20,492 nt of DNA from Candidatus Moranbacteria bacterium UBA2206 (GTDB taxonomy: Bacteria > Patescibacteriota > Minisyncoccia > Moranbacterales > UBA2206). Positions 13,886 to 20,492 of this stretch are shown one piece after another. How positions within the stretch are numbered: position 1 is the stretch's first letter; each line of letters begins with the position of its first letter. The stretch is from contig DCUU01000039.1 in the NCBI GenBank assembly GCA_002328565.1, positions 1 to 20,492 of the forward strand. The letters run 5' to 3'. Position numbers and translations under genes: made by a program. Below the pieces are notes generated by a model. The model worked only from the letters and a program-made list of their open reading frames with translations. It did no database searches and was not told the origin of the DNA.

Positions 13886-13914
13886 ATTATAGATTATTGG
13901 TATTAATTAGTCAA
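13886..13914 (-). promoter_or_regulatory. Promoter of the minus-strand GT-C / GtrB-like pair
   Basis: On the reverse strand TTGACT (13914-13909, 5/6 match) is followed after exactly 17 bases by perfect TATAAT (13891-13886). Transcription would begin near 13879, about 25 bases before the ATG at 13854. The divergent plus-strand cluster must also start in this 71-base gap. A TATAAT at 13877-13882 exists on the plus strand, but I see no good -35 box for it. Confidence 0.75.
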
Positions 13915-13925
13915 AGTAAAAAAAT

Positions 13926-15446
13926 ATGTTGTTGAGAAAAAAAATAATCATAATAAGCTTGGTATCTATTATTTTTTTGGGCGCATTTTTGCGCTTATAT
14001 AAACTCGGAGACGAGGCTTTTGCTCGCGATGAATTTTTTGATATCAATACTTCTTATGGTTATTTCAAAACAGGGGAGTGGCTAGCATGGGATTTCAACA
14101 TGGATCAACCATTGGAACCAGCCTTGCAAAAAGATTATAGCAACACTCGCGCTCAGCTTTTTCGAATTCCCTTGTCTTTGGCGTATAACATTATGGAGCC
14201 GACTGAAGGCAATGCTCGGCTCATGAGCGTTTTTTGGGGGATTGTGAGTATTATCGCGATATATCTTGTGACACTGTCTTTTACTGGCAACTTCTACATT
14301 GCTCTTTTGGCAGCACTGCTAACTGCCATCGGGGAATCAGAGATTCTTTTCGGTCGACGCTTGCGAATGTATTCAATGCTTTTCCCGATTTATCTCATTT
14401 TTTCTTGGTGCTTGTTTAAATTTTATGAATCTGAATATAAAGGAAGAATAAAGTTTTTTCAAGAAATTTATCAAAAATTTAAAGTTAACCTAAATTTTAT
14501 CTTGCCAACTGCAATAATTGGATTCGTGAGTTATGAAATTCAAGAGATTAGTGTGCATATTGCTTTTTCGTTGGTTGTTTATTGTGTAATTTTAGCATTA
14601 CTTAGCTTTAAAAGAGAAAAATATTGGAATAAGTATAACTTAACGCTTTTAGCTAGTTTTTTTAGTTTAATTATTTTGAAGTTTTTTTTCAAGAGTTCTT
14701 ATAAGGATTTTGATAAAGCAGTGAGTTTTTGGCAGGATAACTATAGAATCATCGACTATCTTTTCACTGATTTTCGATATCTATTTATCGGAATCGGACT
14801 TTTCTTTTTAGGCGGACTATTTTTAGCCTTCAAGCTTGGGCGCAAAAAAGAAGCCTTGTTTATTTTTCTTTCCATAACAGTTCCATCTTTCTATGCTGTT
14901 TTTTCTTGGGTAAGAGAACCAGCTTCTCGATATATTTATTTTGTTCAATCATTTGGAATTATTTTTGCCTCCATTGGTATCTATGCTGTGTATTATTTTT
15001 TAGCAGAAAAATTTAAAAATCATAAAAAGCTCGTTGCCTTGGCAGTTTTAGTGTTAGCTTTTTTATCTTTAGACTATTCTCATTTTTTTGGAAAGAGCAA
15101 TCTTTATCGACAAAGAGAAACTGTCGGCTTCATAGATTTCAATAAAGTTTTTAGTGTAGTGAAGAATAATTTGAAATCAGAAGATGTAATGATCACACGC
15201 GCCTATCGTAGTTTCTATTTTCCTGATTGGAAAATAAAAGTATATGATGTGAAAGTTTTGCCGTTGGAAAAACAAGACTGTCAAGAAACATTCGCCAAAA
15301 TTATTTCCGAAAATGAAAGCGGAATAGTGGTTTTGCCAGAAATCGATCATTTGTCAGTGTGCAAAAATGGCCGAAAATATTTAGAAGAAAACTTGGAAAA
15401 AATAGATTCACGGGTAAGGGGCGTGAATATTTATCGTTGGCAATAA
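13926..15446 (+). CDS. GT-C-like membrane glycosyltransferase, tandem paralog A
   Basis: A 506-residue multi-pass protein. The first membrane helix (about 6-22) is followed by ARDEFFDINTSYGYFKTGEW, with Asp35-Glu36 at the position of the catalytic acid in GT39/ArnT-type enzymes. A second hallmark is RRLRMYSMLFP at about 140-150. About ten hydrophobic segments precede an outside C-terminal domain of roughly 110 residues with ITRAYRSFYF, Cys452 and Cys479, and a final NIYRW. The most likely role is transfer of a sugar from a polyprenyl-phosphate donor at the outer face. A 24-base stretch at 14229-14252 is identical to 15766-15789 in paralog B, evidence of fairly recent duplication. First of three co-directional copies. 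Confidence 0.8.
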   Translation: MLLRKKIIIISLVSIIFLGAFLRLYKLGDEAFARDEFFDINTSYGYFKTGEWLAWDFNMDQPLEPALQKDYSNTRAQLFRIPLSLAYNIMEPTEGNARLMSVFWGIVSIIAIYLVTLSFTGNFYIALLAALLTAIGESEILFGRRLRMYSMLFPIYLIFSWCLFKFYESEYKGRIKFFQEIYQKFKVNLNFILPTAIIGFVSYEIQEISVHIAFSLVVYCVILALLSFKREKYWNKYNLTLLASFFSLIILKFFFKSSYKDFDKAVSFWQDNYRIIDYLFTDFRYLFIGIGLFFLGGLFLAFKLGRKKEALFIFLSITVPSFYAVFSWVREPASRYIYFVQSFGIIFASIGIYAVYYFLAEKFKNHKKLVALAVLVLAFLSLDYSHFFGKSNLYRQRETVGFIDFNKVFSVVKNNLKSEDVMITRAYRSFYFPDWKIKVYDVKVLPLEKQDCQETFAKIISENESGIVVLPEIDHLSVCKNGRKYLEENLEKIDSRVRGVNIYRWQ

Positions 15447-15465
15447 TTATTTTTAGGATAAAAAT

Positions 15466-16998
15466 ATGCAAAATAAAAAAAATTTCTTAATTATATTAAT
15501 ACTAATAGTTTTTCTTGGTGCGGGGCTACGCATCTATAACTTAGGCAACACTTCTTTTGATCGAGATGAATTCTTTGAGATGAATTCTTCTTATGGCTAT
15601 TTTAAAACTGGCACTTGGGTGGCGTGGGATTTTGGAAATGATAAACCGCTTGAAGCTAGTTTACAAGATAAGACTAGCACGGAGCGAGCGGAAGTTTATC
15701 GTTGGCAATTGGCGCAGGTGTATAAATTTTTTGAACCGACAGAAATTTCAACTCGCGCCGTGAGTGTTTTTTGGGGGATTGTGAGTATTTTGGCCATATA
15801 TTTTGTGACTCTTTCGTTTACAGGAAATTATTGGGTTGCACTTTTGGCAGCTTTATTGGTTGCAATTGGCGAATCGGGGATAGTTTATAGTCGACGACTT
15901 CGAATGTATTCAATGCTATTTCCAGTCTATCTAATTTTTTCTTGGTGTGTTTTCAAATTTTATGAAGCGAGATATGTTGGCAAGAATAAATTTTTCAAAT
16001 TAGCTTTTGACAAACTAAATGTCAATCTCCTTTATCTTTTGCCTTTAATAATCACTGGACTTGTGAGTTATAATGTGCATATGCTTTCGGTGAGTATTGT
16101 GGTGGCAATTTTTTCTTTTTGTGCTTGTGGTTGGTTTTTATGGGAGAGAAAAAACGGGAAAATAAATAAATATTCCATCACACTAGCGCTTATTTTTTTG
16201 GCGTATCTTATCGTGAGCCTAACTCCTAGTCTGGCTAAATTCTACAAATCATTCAAGAAACAAGTTGAACTTTTTAAATTTAATTATAACTATTTTACCG
16301 AATATTTCACTGATTTTATTTTTCCAATTATCGGTTTAGTTTTGGCGCTTATCGGAGCGTGGTATTTATTTGAAAAATTAAAGAGAAAAAAAGAAGCAGT
16401 TTTCCTTTTTCTTTCGGCGTTTGCCGTACTTGTTTTTGCTATCCTCACTTGGGACAGAACTCCCTCTGGTCGCTATATCTATTTTATTCAATCTTTTGGC
16501 ATAATTCTCGTGTCCGTTGGGATGTATGCACTTTTCATCTATTTGATTGATTATGCTAAAAAACAAAGGAAAATAGTAGGGATAATTTTGCTAATAATAT
16601 TTCTGGCACTAATGGATTGGTCTTATTTCAAAAAAGAAAATAATATCTATGCTCATACGAATAATTCATATTATCCAGATTTCAAAAATATTTTTCCTTA
16701 TATTTTGGAAAACAAAAAAGAAAAAGATATTTTTATCACTCGCATTTACCGCAGTTATTATTGGCGAGGAGAAAAAATAAAAGTATTTGATCTTCGAGCG
16801 CTTCCATTTGAGAAGAAGGATTGCTTGAGAAGTGTCAGCGAAACTATTGCAAAAAATCCAAATGGCTGGTTTATTCTACCAAAAATAGATATGAACTTAA
16901 TCTGTAAGGACGGGATAAAATATTTGGATGATAATTTTGAAAAAGTAAAAGATGAGCATATTCCAACTTCTGTTTTAATTTATCGTTGGGACAAATAA
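15466..16998 (+). CDS. GT-C-like membrane glycosyltransferase, tandem paralog B
   Basis: A 510-residue multi-pass protein closely similar to paralog A: FDRDEFFEMNSSYGYFKTG (Asp34-Glu35), VFWGIVSILAIYFVTLSFTGN, SRRLRMYSMLFPVYLIFSWC and a C-terminal domain with ITRIYRSYYW, Cys453, Cys480 and a final IYRW. The two cysteines have the same 27-residue spacing as in A, which suggests a disulfide outside the membrane. An AGGA sequence 8 bases before the ATG is a rare clear ribosome binding site in this window. It follows A by 19 bases and precedes C by 5. Same probable chemistry as A. Differences in the first loop and C-terminal domain may reflect a different acceptor or donor. Confidence 0.8.
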   Translation: MQNKKNFLIILILIVFLGAGLRIYNLGNTSFDRDEFFEMNSSYGYFKTGTWVAWDFGNDKPLEASLQDKTSTERAEVYRWQLAQVYKFFEPTEISTRAVSVFWGIVSILAIYFVTLSFTGNYWVALLAALLVAIGESGIVYSRRLRMYSMLFPVYLIFSWCVFKFYEARYVGKNKFFKLAFDKLNVNLLYLLPLIITGLVSYNVHMLSVSIVVAIFSFCACGWFLWERKNGKINKYSITLALIFLAYLIVSLTPSLAKFYKSFKKQVELFKFNYNYFTEYFTDFIFPIIGLVLALIGAWYLFEKLKRKKEAVFLFLSAFAVLVFAILTWDRTPSGRYIYFIQSFGIILVSVGMYALFIYLIDYAKKQRKIVGIILLIIFLALMDWSYFKKENNIYAHTNNSYYPDFKNIFPYILENKKEKDIFITRIYRSYYWRGEKIKVFDLRALPFEKKDCLRSVSETIAKNPNGWFILPKIDMNLICKDGIKYLDDNFEKVKDEHIPTSVLIYRWDK

Positions 16999-17003
16999 AT
17001 AAT

Positions 17004-18500
17004 ATGAGTAATAAAAAAATCATAATAATTTTGTTTTTTATAATCTTACTGGGTGGTTTTTTGCGTTTTTATAAACTTGGGCAACAGCCATTTGTGACGG
17101 ATGAGTTTTTGGATATTAACGCCACCTATGGATATTTCAAGACTGGACAGTGGCTGGCGTGGGATTTTAATTTAGATCAAGTGAGTGAAAATTTATATGC
17201 TCAAAGGGAGGAACGCTCTTGGCTTTATCGCATTCAAGTAGCCCAACTTTTCCATTGGTTTTCTTTAACAGAAGCAACGGCGAGGTCAGTGAGTGTCATT
17301 TGGGGAATAATTAGTATAGTTAGTTTGTATTTTACAGCTACTTATTTTACTAAAAACAAAATCATTGGCCTCATCTCGGCTTTTCTTTTTTCAGTGAGTA
17401 TCGCTGGGGTAACCTTTGATCGAATGATTCGAATGTACGCGATGTTTTTTCCTGTTTTCCTCCTTTTTTCTTGGTTTCTTTTTCGGTTTTTTGAAGAAGA
17501 ATATGCAGGCAAGGTTACCATTATTAAATTAATTTGGAATAAGATCGGAATAAATTTAGTTTGGTTTTTACCAATGGTAATTCTCGGTACAATAAGTTGG
17601 TATATACATCTCTTAACTGCAAACATTGTTGCTATTTTTATTGTTTATTTAATTATTCAGACTTTAATTATTTTTTATTCCAAACGTTTAATAAATAATA
17701 AGTACGCGACTATTCTATTTGTGATAGTATTGGTTTTGATAGCGATTATAATATTTTATAATATCAATCCTGGAAATATTTCTATTTATGCAAGTCCTGA
17801 CATTGTAACTTTTTCAAAAAATAATTTTCGTTATCTTCCCGCCGTCGCATCTGATTATAGTAATATAATTCTAGCGTATATACTAATTATTCTAGGTGTA
17901 TATTCAGCGAAAAAAAATAAAAGAAATTTATGGATTATAATATCATTCTTTGTTATTTTATTTCTAGCTACATTTGTCTGGAACAGAAACTTTGGTTTAC
18001 GTTTTATTTTCTTTGCGATGTCTTTTGGGATAATTTTGCTTTCAAGCGGGATATATTTTTTAGCAGACAAAATTGGAAAATATTTTCCTGCGCATCAGAA
18101 AAAAGTTTTTGTTGGCGTGCTAATGACGGCACTTCTGATTGTTCCAAATTATGCTTATTTTTTTTCCAAGGAAAGTCCTTATCTAAAAAATGAAACCAGA
18201 ACTGATTATCGTTCAGCTTTTCAATATTTTTTGGAGAATAAGAATGAAGGGGATGCTTTGCTCACGCGAAATTTTCGTAGCTTCTACTACAAAAACGCTC
18301 AGGCTAAAATTATCAATAAGGAATGGAACAAAAAAATCAGCTTGGATGAATTGAAGAAAATAATAACAGAAAATCCCAGCGGTTGGATCGTAACGGGCGA
18401 TCCAAAAGGGGATATAGAAAAAGATGCTTTGAAATATATAGAAGAAAATTCGTCAGATAAGAAAGAAATTAGCGGAGTTCAAATTTATCATTGGAATTAA
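17004..18500 (+). CDS. GT-C-like membrane glycosyltransferase, tandem paralog C
   Basis: The ATG at 17004 gives 498 residues. A TTG at 16986 overlapping paralog B is in frame but the ATG aligns with the N-termini of A and B. It keeps FVTDEFLDINATYGYFKTG (Asp33-Glu34), VIWGIISIVSLYF, DRMIRMYAMFFP, the C-terminal LTRNFRSFYY and the final IYHW. It is the most diverged copy. It lacks both cysteines of the A/B outside domain, and its middle (about 17640-17960) is very AT-rich. Its TAA overlaps by two bases with the TAA of the convergent metallophosphoesterase gene, leaving no room for a terminator between them. Role as for A, by homology of the family. Confidence 0.8.
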   Translation: MSNKKIIIILFFIILLGGFLRFYKLGQQPFVTDEFLDINATYGYFKTGQWLAWDFNLDQVSENLYAQREERSWLYRIQVAQLFHWFSLTEATARSVSVIWGIISIVSLYFTATYFTKNKIIGLISAFLFSVSIAGVTFDRMIRMYAMFFPVFLLFSWFLFRFFEEEYAGKVTIIKLIWNKIGINLVWFLPMVILGTISWYIHLLTANIVAIFIVYLIIQTLIIFYSKRLINNKYATILFVIVLVLIAIIIFYNINPGNISIYASPDIVTFSKNNFRYLPAVASDYSNIILAYILIILGVYSAKKNKRNLWIIISFFVILFLATFVWNRNFGLRFIFFAMSFGIILLSSGIYFLADKIGKYFPAHQKKVFVGVLMTALLIVPNYAYFFSKESPYLKNETRTDYRSAFQYFLENKNEGDALLTRNFRSFYYKNAQAKIINKEWNKKISLDELKKIITENPSGWIVTGDPKGDIEKDALKYIEENSSDKKEISGVQIYHWN

Positions 18501-19540
18501 TATTTTATCGTGCTGACTTCTGCTGAATTGCCGTTTATTTTTACCACGGTAACCATTCTCTGGTGGTAGGCGGAAGGAATATTATAATTATTTATTCCGC
18601 CGAAAGATATTGCTTCTAAAGAAAGAGGATGTTTATGTCCGTTGGCGACTAATATGGCCTTATCTTTATATTTTTTTATAATCCTTGAGACGTCATTTTT
18701 ATTCTCTAGATTCCACAGGGGATGATGAATAAAGATAATATTCTTGTCATTATTCTTAAGCTCATTATTCAGTAAGCTAAGTTGTCTTTCTGAAACATTA
18801 CCTGTATAAATAAAAGCGTCATCATGCTTAGCGTCAATGTCGATTCCATTTTTAGTGTAATTAGCATCTAGAATTATAAGACGATAGCCGCTTTTGACAG
18901 TGACAGAATAATAATTTTTTCGTCCCGTCAAATCATTGACATTGTCTTTACTTAGACTGAGGAGTTCATGATTACCAATGACATGATAAACCGGATAATA
19001 GGCGGTAATCATGGAATGAGCTTTTTTATAATCTGCCTGGGCCGATTTTTTGGAGATAAAGCCTTCTTTTTTGTTGCGGCTTTCAATTAGATCTCCCAAA
19101 TCTATAACAATATCTGGTTGGACTTGATTACGCAGAACTGAAATGGCTGAATTTAGATGAGAAAAACCTTTTTCTTGTCCAACATGAGCGTCAGCGATAA
19201 TCCCAATAGTTAAATCGGGACGCGGAGCTTCTTCTTTTTCCGCCTCTTCCTTTTGAGAATCTTCTTTCGTTACTTCTTCTGGAACAACATTTCCCTCACT
19301 ATTTTCAGGGTTCGGAGTTTCTTCTGTTGGATTAGCTATTTCTGGGATTTCTTCCAGCGCTACTTTTGGTTGTTCTTGTAGATTTTCGGCTTTAGTTTCA
19401 GTTGCATTAGTGCTGAAAAACGTTTTCAGATTGTTTGGATATTGCGAGAAGAAAATAAAAAAAAGCACAGCTATGATCAAAAAAACAGGCCATAGGTGAT
19501 TTTTTTTGGATTTTATTTTTATTTCCTCCAGTTCGCTCAT
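18497..19540 (-). CDS. Membrane-anchored metallophosphoesterase (paralog 2)
   Basis: The 347-residue protein has a short basic N-terminus, one membrane helix (about 16-33), a long Glu/Pro-rich linker (about 45-107) and a calcineurin-like phosphoesterase domain: ADAHV (Asp117, His119), DLGDL (GD 149-150), VIGNHE (GNHE 189-192), IHHPLWN (His272-273) and NGHKHP (301-304). The full metal-binding set seems present, and the domain should lie outside the membrane at the end of a flexible tether. It shares distinctive wording with 7996-8991 (DLTIG at the domain start, YHVIGNHE, NIIF-HHPL, GHKH) but has a much longer linker. Its substrate is unknown. It begins 5 bases after the flippase gene, suggesting a job on an exported glycan or lipid carrier. 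Confidence 0.88.
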   Translation of the reverse strand: MSELEEIKIKSKKNHLWPVFLIIAVLFFIFFSQYPNNLKTFFSTNATETKAENLQEQPKVALEEIPEIANPTEETPNPENSEGNVVPEEVTKEDSQKEEAEKEEAPRPDLTIGIIADAHVGQEKGFSHLNSAISVLRNQVQPDIVIDLGDLIESRNKKEGFISKKSAQADYKKAHSMITAYYPVYHVIGNHELLSLSKDNVNDLTGRKNYYSVTVKSGYRLIILDANYTKNGIDIDAKHDDAFIYTGNVSERQLSLLNNELKNNDKNIIFIHHPLWNLENKNDVSRIIKKYKDKAILVANGHKHPLSLEAISFGGINNYNIPSAYHQRMVTVVKINGNSAEVSTIKY

Positions 19541-19545
19541 AAGAT

Positions 19546-20492
19546 TTATTTTTTGAGTATTATTTTTTTGAAAAAATTAAAATCGTTCATAGTAAATTCC
19601 TTAAGGACAATTAATGCAAGAAGATAAAATATAGAAAGAATGGCGCTGTATAGAATGAAAATCCATTCTTGGGGAGGGAAAAAATTTGAGGCAAAAAACA
19701 TGGCGATTCCAGCGAGAAGTATTTTTGCTAGACTCTTTATCTGAATGAATTGACCGAAATATTTCAGTGCGTAAGATAGGATTATTGCAGTGATTATCAC
19801 TGAAACAATGGATGTGGCGATTGCTGATCCAGAAATTCCAAGTTTTAAAATCATAACATAATTTAGTCCTGCGTTCAATACCATTCCAAAAAGTGCAATA
19901 TACATGGGAATTTTGACTTTTCCGGCTCCGTTTAGGGCAAAGCTCAGGATATAAAAAATTGTGAGAAACCCAACTCCAGGGGCGAGAATTTGCATCGGGA
20001 TAACTGAATCGGCGTAATGCAATCCGAAAAAGAATTTAATGAGGGGTTCGGCATAAACAGCCATGAGAATTATGATTGGAACTAAAATCATAAACATTAG
20101 TCGAAAGGTCTCTGTCATTATTTTTTTTGTTTCCTCGTGTTTGTTTTGAGAGGTTGTTCGGGAGATTGACGGAAGCATTACAAGCGTAAGGGCATAGAAT
20201 AAATAATAGGGGATTCGACCGACAGTGAGCGAAGCGTTATAAATTCCAGTTAAATGATCATCAGTAAGTATTCCTTTGACTAAATATAGATCCAAAGAAA
20301 TTAGGAGTTCATAAAAAATCATAAACAGCGTCACTGGCCAAGCATAATTTAGAAGTTTTTTCCAATCAAAAAAATCCGCATTATTTTTGAGGAAATGTCG
20401 ATTGATGAAAAATTTGTCAATCAGATAAGCAGTGAGAAAAACTGTGGCGGGAGCAAGAATGTAGCCAGAGATTGAACCTTTCAAACCGAAAA
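19546..20492 (-). CDS. Wzx/MATE-type polysaccharide flippase, C-terminal part (runs off the window)
   Basis: The frame is open to the edge: codons for Phe-Gly precede the TTG at 20484, so that TTG is an internal Leu and the true start lies beyond the window. About 315 residues are visible with roughly eight to nine membrane helices and typical features of the polysaccharide biosynthesis (RfbX/Wzx) members of the MOP superfamily: PVTLFMIFYELLISLDLYLVKG, LTGIYNASLTVGRIPYYLFYAL, MLPSISR, MQILAPGVGFLTIFYILSFALNGAGK and LNYVMILKLGISGSAIAT. Such proteins flip undecaprenyl-diphosphate-linked oligosaccharides across the membrane. MurJ is a relative but the layout fits Wzx better. First visible gene of a minus-strand pair with the metallophosphoesterase. 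Confidence 0.88.
   Translation of the reverse strand, partial: FGLKGSISGYILAPATVFLTAYLIDKFFINRHFLKNNADFFDWKKLLNYAWPVTLFMIFYELLISLDLYLVKGILTDDHLTGIYNASLTVGRIPYYLFYALTLVMLPSISRTTSQNKHEETKKIMTETFRLMFMILVPIIILMAVYAEPLIKFFFGLHYADSVIPMQILAPGVGFLTIFYILSFALNGAGKVKIPMYIALFGMVLNAGLNYVMILKLGISGSAIATSIVSVIITAIILSYALKYFGQFIQIKSLAKILLAGIAMFFASNFFPPQEWIFILYSAILSIFYLLALIVLKEFTMNDFNFFKKIILKK

Noticed and set aside
20482..20484. TTG start for the flippase
   Set aside because: The frame stays open upstream to the window edge, and the visible part begins in the middle of the expected fold, so the start is outside.

Overview
The window is AT-rich, uses the standard genetic code (TGA occurs as a stop), has compact operons and few Shine-Dalgarno sequences, and is filled with envelope-glycan genes. 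Several gene types (two four-helix-bundle/S23-type proteins, a SpoIID-like protein with three short Tyr/Trp-rich repeats, a membrane-anchored Cys-rich protein, serial GT-C membrane transferases) are typical of Patescibacteria (CPR) genomes, for example the Parcubacteria group. That placement is an inference from gene content and base composition; the window has no rRNA or ribosomal marker gene to confirm it.

Layout. Positions 1-233 (minus) hold the 5' part of a family-2 glycosyltransferase. Positions 234-636 are non-coding: a possible roughly 56-nt structured RNA with its own promoter, one copy of a 45-bp repeat overlapping a minus-strand promoter, and a bidirectional terminator. From 5116 down to 637 runs a minus-strand operon: SpoIID-like protein, Cys-rich anchored protein, polyprenyl-phosphate glycosyltransferase, four-helix-bundle protein, DUF2304 membrane protein, zeta-toxin-like kinase, and a coupled 64-residue protein. 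A divergent promoter pair (5146-5215) separates it from a plus-strand operon at 5252-11088: a second polyprenyl-phosphate glycosyltransferase, a second four-helix-bundle gene inside a pair of inverted repeats, UDP-glucose 6-dehydrogenase, a membrane-anchored metallophosphoesterase, and a fused GT4 transferase/UPF0104 membrane protein. A convergent minus-strand pair follows (13854-11124): a GT-C membrane glycosyltransferase and a third polyprenyl-phosphate glycosyltransferase. Next comes a plus-strand cluster of three tandem paralogous GT-C-like membrane proteins (13926-18500). Last, on the minus strand, are a Wzx/MATE-type flippase (running off the window) and a second membrane-anchored metallophosphoesterase.

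How the genes may work together. Three polyprenyl-phosphate glycosyltransferases can charge lipid carriers with single sugars on the cytoplasmic face. Four GT-C-type proteins have the fold that uses such lipid donors outside the membrane. The UDP-glucose dehydrogenase supplies UDP-glucuronate, the GT4 and GT2 enzymes build the glycan, and the flippase would export lipid-linked units. The anchored phosphoesterases and the SpoIID-like protein would act outside the membrane on phosphorylated glycan or peptidoglycan. This is a plausible surface-glycan locus, but its product cannot be read from the sequence.

The most unusual structure is non-coding. A four-helix-bundle gene lies between 26/27-matching inverted repeats built from a 7-bp unit, resembling the rRNA intervening sequences that encode S23 proteins but placed between two protein genes. 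A second four-helix-bundle gene also has AT-rich inverted flanks and separates two genes that commonly sit together.
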